In this document: one piece after another, positions 8,240-10,135 of the stretch
Layout of the letters: every line of letters begins with the position of its first letter
How positions within the stretch are numbered: the first letter of the stretch is position 1
Source of the DNA: Albugo candida
Taxonomy: Eukaryota; Oomycota; Peronosporomycetes; Albuginales; Albuginaceae
Reading direction: 5' to 3'
Length of the DNA: 10,135 nucleotides
Assembly (NCBI GenBank): GCA_905220665.1
Contig: CAJNAR010000138.1
Location: 1 to 10,135, forward strand
The notes under the pieces: model-generated
Told to the model about the DNA's origin: nothing
Database searches by the model: none
Seen by the model: only the letters and a program-made list of their open reading frames with translations
Translations under genes and position numbers: made by a program

Positions 8240-9156
8240 ACCCGGGCAATTTAACACTGGTATCAAATCGTGGTACAAGTGTCTTTCCATTGCCAAAGAA
8301 ATATACTCATCTGCTATATTCAGTAAATAGTACTGATAGCGTGAAACTATATGCTGATGTCATTTTGCATTAGTCTTGGAACTTTTAATACTATTTTTCA
8401 AAGCGAAGCTACCTCATGCACCTCATTCTATGAATTGTTTACGACACGTTGCAAGATATAACGAAGCATCTTTTGATCCGGTTCACATATCCTACATGCT
8501 TGCTCATTCTCTCGTAGTTTTCTCTTACTCGTCTCCTGTCTCTGAAAAAAGCGTGGCAGATCAGTACAACAAAAGGTCAACGATTGTGCTATATTCAGTG
8601 AATAGTACTGATAGCGTGAAACTATATGCTGATGTCATTTTGCATTAGTCTTGGAACTTTTAATACTATTTTTCAAAGCGAAGCTACCTCATGCACCTCA
8701 TTCTATGAATTGTTTACGACACGTTGCAAGATATAACGTAGCATCGTTTGATCCGGTTCACATATCCTACATGCTTGCTCATTCTCTCGTAGTTTTCTCT
8801 TACTCGTCTCCTGTCTCTGAAAAAAGCCTCGCAGATCAGTACAGCATAAGGTCAACGATTGTGTTTTAGTCCGAGAAAAAAAGAGACTTTCCGAAAGAAT
8901 GGGCTTGTTTTTTCAAAAAAATCATGCCGTGTCTCCTCCAAGTGATCCTATTTTGTGGACAGAAGTGCCAATATCTATTTTTTGAAGAACCGATCGAATC
9001 GCTTTTCTTCTTGGTGCCTTTGAAAAGGTCGGATTATATCTCTTTTGTTTACGAAAAGGCTACAGTTGCTAGCAACCCCGTTTCATAGATAACGAATGAG
9101 GCACTTACTAAGACAATCATTGTGTACATGAGAACGGGCGTTTGGAGAATCCATAC
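8240..9156. repeat. Satellite unit 13 (917 bp, long unit)
   Basis: This long unit has the 275-bp duplication at 8312-8586 and 8587-8861. Private changes ACGAAGCATCTTTTG lie in the first copy. The end reads CTTACTAAGAC with CGGGCG, as in unit 2, which makes it the higher-order counterpart of unit 2. The A run is 7 long, against 6 in unit 2, explaining the one-base length difference. Confidence 0.94.
8312..8861. repeat. Internal 275-bp tandem duplication in unit 13
   Basis: Copy a is 8312-8586 and copy b is 8587-8861. Junction and GCGTGGCAG signature are identical to those in units 2 and 11, so all three long units descend from one duplication event. Confidence 0.95.
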
Positions 9157-9798
9157 ACCCGGGCAATTTAACACTGGTATCAAATCGTGGTACAAGTGTC
9201 TTTCCATTGCCAAAGAAATATACTCATCTGCTATATTCAGTAAATAGTACTGATAGCGTGAAACTATATGCTGATGTCATTTTGCATTAGTCTTGGAACT
9301 TTTAATACTATTTTTCAAAGCGAAGCTACCTCATGCACCTCATTCTATGAATTGTTTACGACACGTTGCAAGATGTAACGTTGCATCGTTTGATCCGGTT
9401 CACATATCCTACATGCTTGCTCATTCTCTCGTAGTTTTCTCTTACTCGTCTCCTGTCTCTGAAAAAAGCCTCGCAGATCAGTACAGCAAAAGGTCAACGA
9501 TTGTGTTTTAGTCCGAGAAAAAAAGAGACTTTCCGAAAGAATGGGCTTGTTTTTTCAAAAAAATCATGTCGTGTCTCCTCCAAATGATCCTATTTTGTGG
9601 ACAGAAGTGCCAATATCTATTTTTTGAAGAACCGATCGAATCGCTTTTCTTCTTGATGCCTTTGAAAAGGTCGGATTATATCTGTTTTGTTTACGAAAAG
9701 GCTACAGTTGCTAGCAACCCCGTTTCATAGATAACGAATGAGGCACTTACTAAGACAATCATTGTGTACATGAGAACGGGCGTTTGGAGAATCCATAC
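9157..9798. repeat. Satellite unit 14 (642 bp)
   Basis: This type A unit is the counterpart of unit 3, sharing AGCAAAAGG, CATGTCGTG, CTTGATGCC, TATCTGTTTTG and CGGGCG. Its differences from unit 3 are GATGTAACGTTGC (two substitutions near 9374-9382) and one extra A in the A run. Confidence 0.95.
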
Positions 9799-10135
9799 AC
9801 CCGGGCAATTCAACACTGGTTTCAAATCGTGGTACAAGTGTCTTTCCATTGCCAAAGAAATATACTCATCTGCTATATTCAGTGAATAGTACTGATAGCG
9901 TGACACTATATGCTGATGTCATTTTGCATTAGTCTTGGAACTTTTAATACTTTTTTCAAAGCGAAGCTACCTCATGCACCTCATTCTATGAATTGTTTAC
10001 GACACGTTGCAAGATATAACGTAGCATCGTTTGATCCGGTTCACATATCCTACATGCTTGCTCATTCTCTCGTAGTTTTCTATTACTCGTCTCCTGTCTC
10101 TGAAAAAAGCCTCGCAGATCAGTACAACAAAATGT
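9799..10135. repeat. Satellite unit 15 (partial, 337 bp, cut by window end)
   Basis: This type A unit is the counterpart of unit 4, sharing CAATTCAACACTGGTTTC, GCGTGACAC and AATACTTTTTTC. Two differences fall in the last ~55 bases: TTCTATTACTC where other copies have TTCTCTTACTC, and the terminal AAAATGT where other copies have AAAAGGT. They could be real, or low-quality sequence at a contig or read end. Confidence 0.93.

Larger units (their letters stand above)
6039..9156. repeat. Two copies of a 1559-bp dimer (642-bp type B unit + 917-bp long unit)
   Basis: Units 10-11 (6039-7597) and units 12-13 (7598-9156) are each 1559 bp. I see no difference by eye between units 10 and 12. Units 11 and 13 share the long architecture but differ at both ends. 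Unit 11 begins with the CAATTCAAC...GGTTTC variant and ends CTTACTTAGAC...CGGTCG. Unit 13 begins with the common CAATTTAAC...GGTATC and ends CTTACTAAGAC...CGGGCG. This looks like a recent local duplication of a dimer followed by exchange at the dimer edges. Confidence 0.8.
1..10135. repeat. Tandem satellite array, ~641/642-bp unit, 14 complete + 1 partial copies
   Basis: The motif ACCCGGGCAAT recurs at 1, 636, 1552, 2193, 2834, 3475, 4113, 4755, 5397, 6039, 6681, 7598, 8240, 9157 and 9799, always in the same orientation. The sequence between occurrences is nearly identical throughout, with a few substitutions per copy. Unit lengths are 635, 916, 641, 641, 641, 638, 642, 642, 642, 642, 917, 642, 917 and 642, then a 337-bp partial copy. 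No base lies outside the array, so neither edge is seen. I see no transposase, reverse transcriptase, terminal repeat, telomere repeat, rRNA or tRNA. The size, homogeneity and nested periodicity are those of a complex eukaryotic satellite; that assignment is inference. I do not recognise a named satellite family. Confidence 0.97.
8240..10135. repeat. Start of the second ~7.6-kb higher-order repeat copy (units 13-15)
   Basis: This segment matches 636-2529 unit by unit. It differs from the first copy by only a handful of bases. Examples are GAAGCATCTTTTG against GTAGCATCGCTTG in the first half of the long unit, GATGTAACGTTGC against GATATAACGTAGC in the second unit, and A-run length (7 against 6). 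It is cut off by the end of the window inside unit 15. Confidence 0.8.

Noticed and set aside
1..10135. CRISPR array or other short-repeat system
   Set aside because: The repeated unit is ~642 bp with no alternation of short conserved repeats and unique spacers. The whole unit is conserved.
1..10135. Tandem copies of a transposon or virus
   Set aside because: No terminal inverted or long terminal repeats, target-site duplications, or polymerase, integrase or capsid motifs were seen in any frame.
1..10135. rDNA, 5S rRNA, tRNA or small RNA gene array
   Set aside because: No tRNA-like cloverleaf, polymerase III internal box pair or rRNA core sequence was recognised in the unit.

Overview
The whole window is one uninterrupted tandem array: satellite-type DNA with no single-copy flank, no recognisable gene, no RNA gene, no mobile element and no CRISPR array. 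The repeat unit is about 641 to 642 bp, all copies face the same way, and each begins (arbitrary phase) at the motif ACCCGGGCAAT. There are 14 complete units and one partial unit: unit 1 (1-635), 2 (636-1551), 3 (1552-2192), 4 (2193-2833), 5 (2834-3474), 6 (3475-4112), 7 (4113-4754), 8 (4755-5396), 9 (5397-6038), 10 (6039-6680), 11 (6681-7597), 12 (7598-8239), 13 (8240-9156), 14 (9157-9798) and 15 (9799-10135, partial). A long-period, head-to-tail, highly homogenised array with nested higher-order structure is typical of eukaryotic heterochromatin (pericentromere, subtelomere or a B or sex chromosome). Base composition is AT-rich, about 38-40% G+C from four sampled lines. I cannot name the organism from the sequence.

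Four levels of structure are visible. (1) The basic unit is 641/642 bp; most length differences come from one homopolymer A run (6 or 7 A). (2) Units 2, 11 and 13 are 916-917 bp long because a 275-bp internal segment is duplicated in tandem, with the same junction each time. (3) Units 10-11 and 12-13 are two copies of a 1559-bp short-plus-long dimer. (4) Units 13-14-15 carry the private variants of units 2-3-4 in the same order, at an offset of 7604 to 7606 bp. The array is therefore an 11-unit higher-order repeat of about 7.6 kb (636-8239), followed by the first 1.9 kb of its next copy (8240-10135).

The units fall into two haplotypes. Type A is units 1-7, 13, 14 and 15, plus most of unit 11. 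Type B is units 8, 9, 10 and 12, and differs at about eight linked sites. Unit 11 is a mosaic. These patterns fit repeated unequal exchange and gene conversion.

Each unit contains open frames (about 78, 80, 44 and 52 codons on the plus strand), but the longest has no ATG at its upstream end. Substitutions between copies are almost all amino-acid changing, and insertions or deletions break the frame in many units. I therefore do not annotate them as genes. The unexpectedly open frame, together with a period of exactly 214 codons in the 642-bp units, is recorded as an open question.
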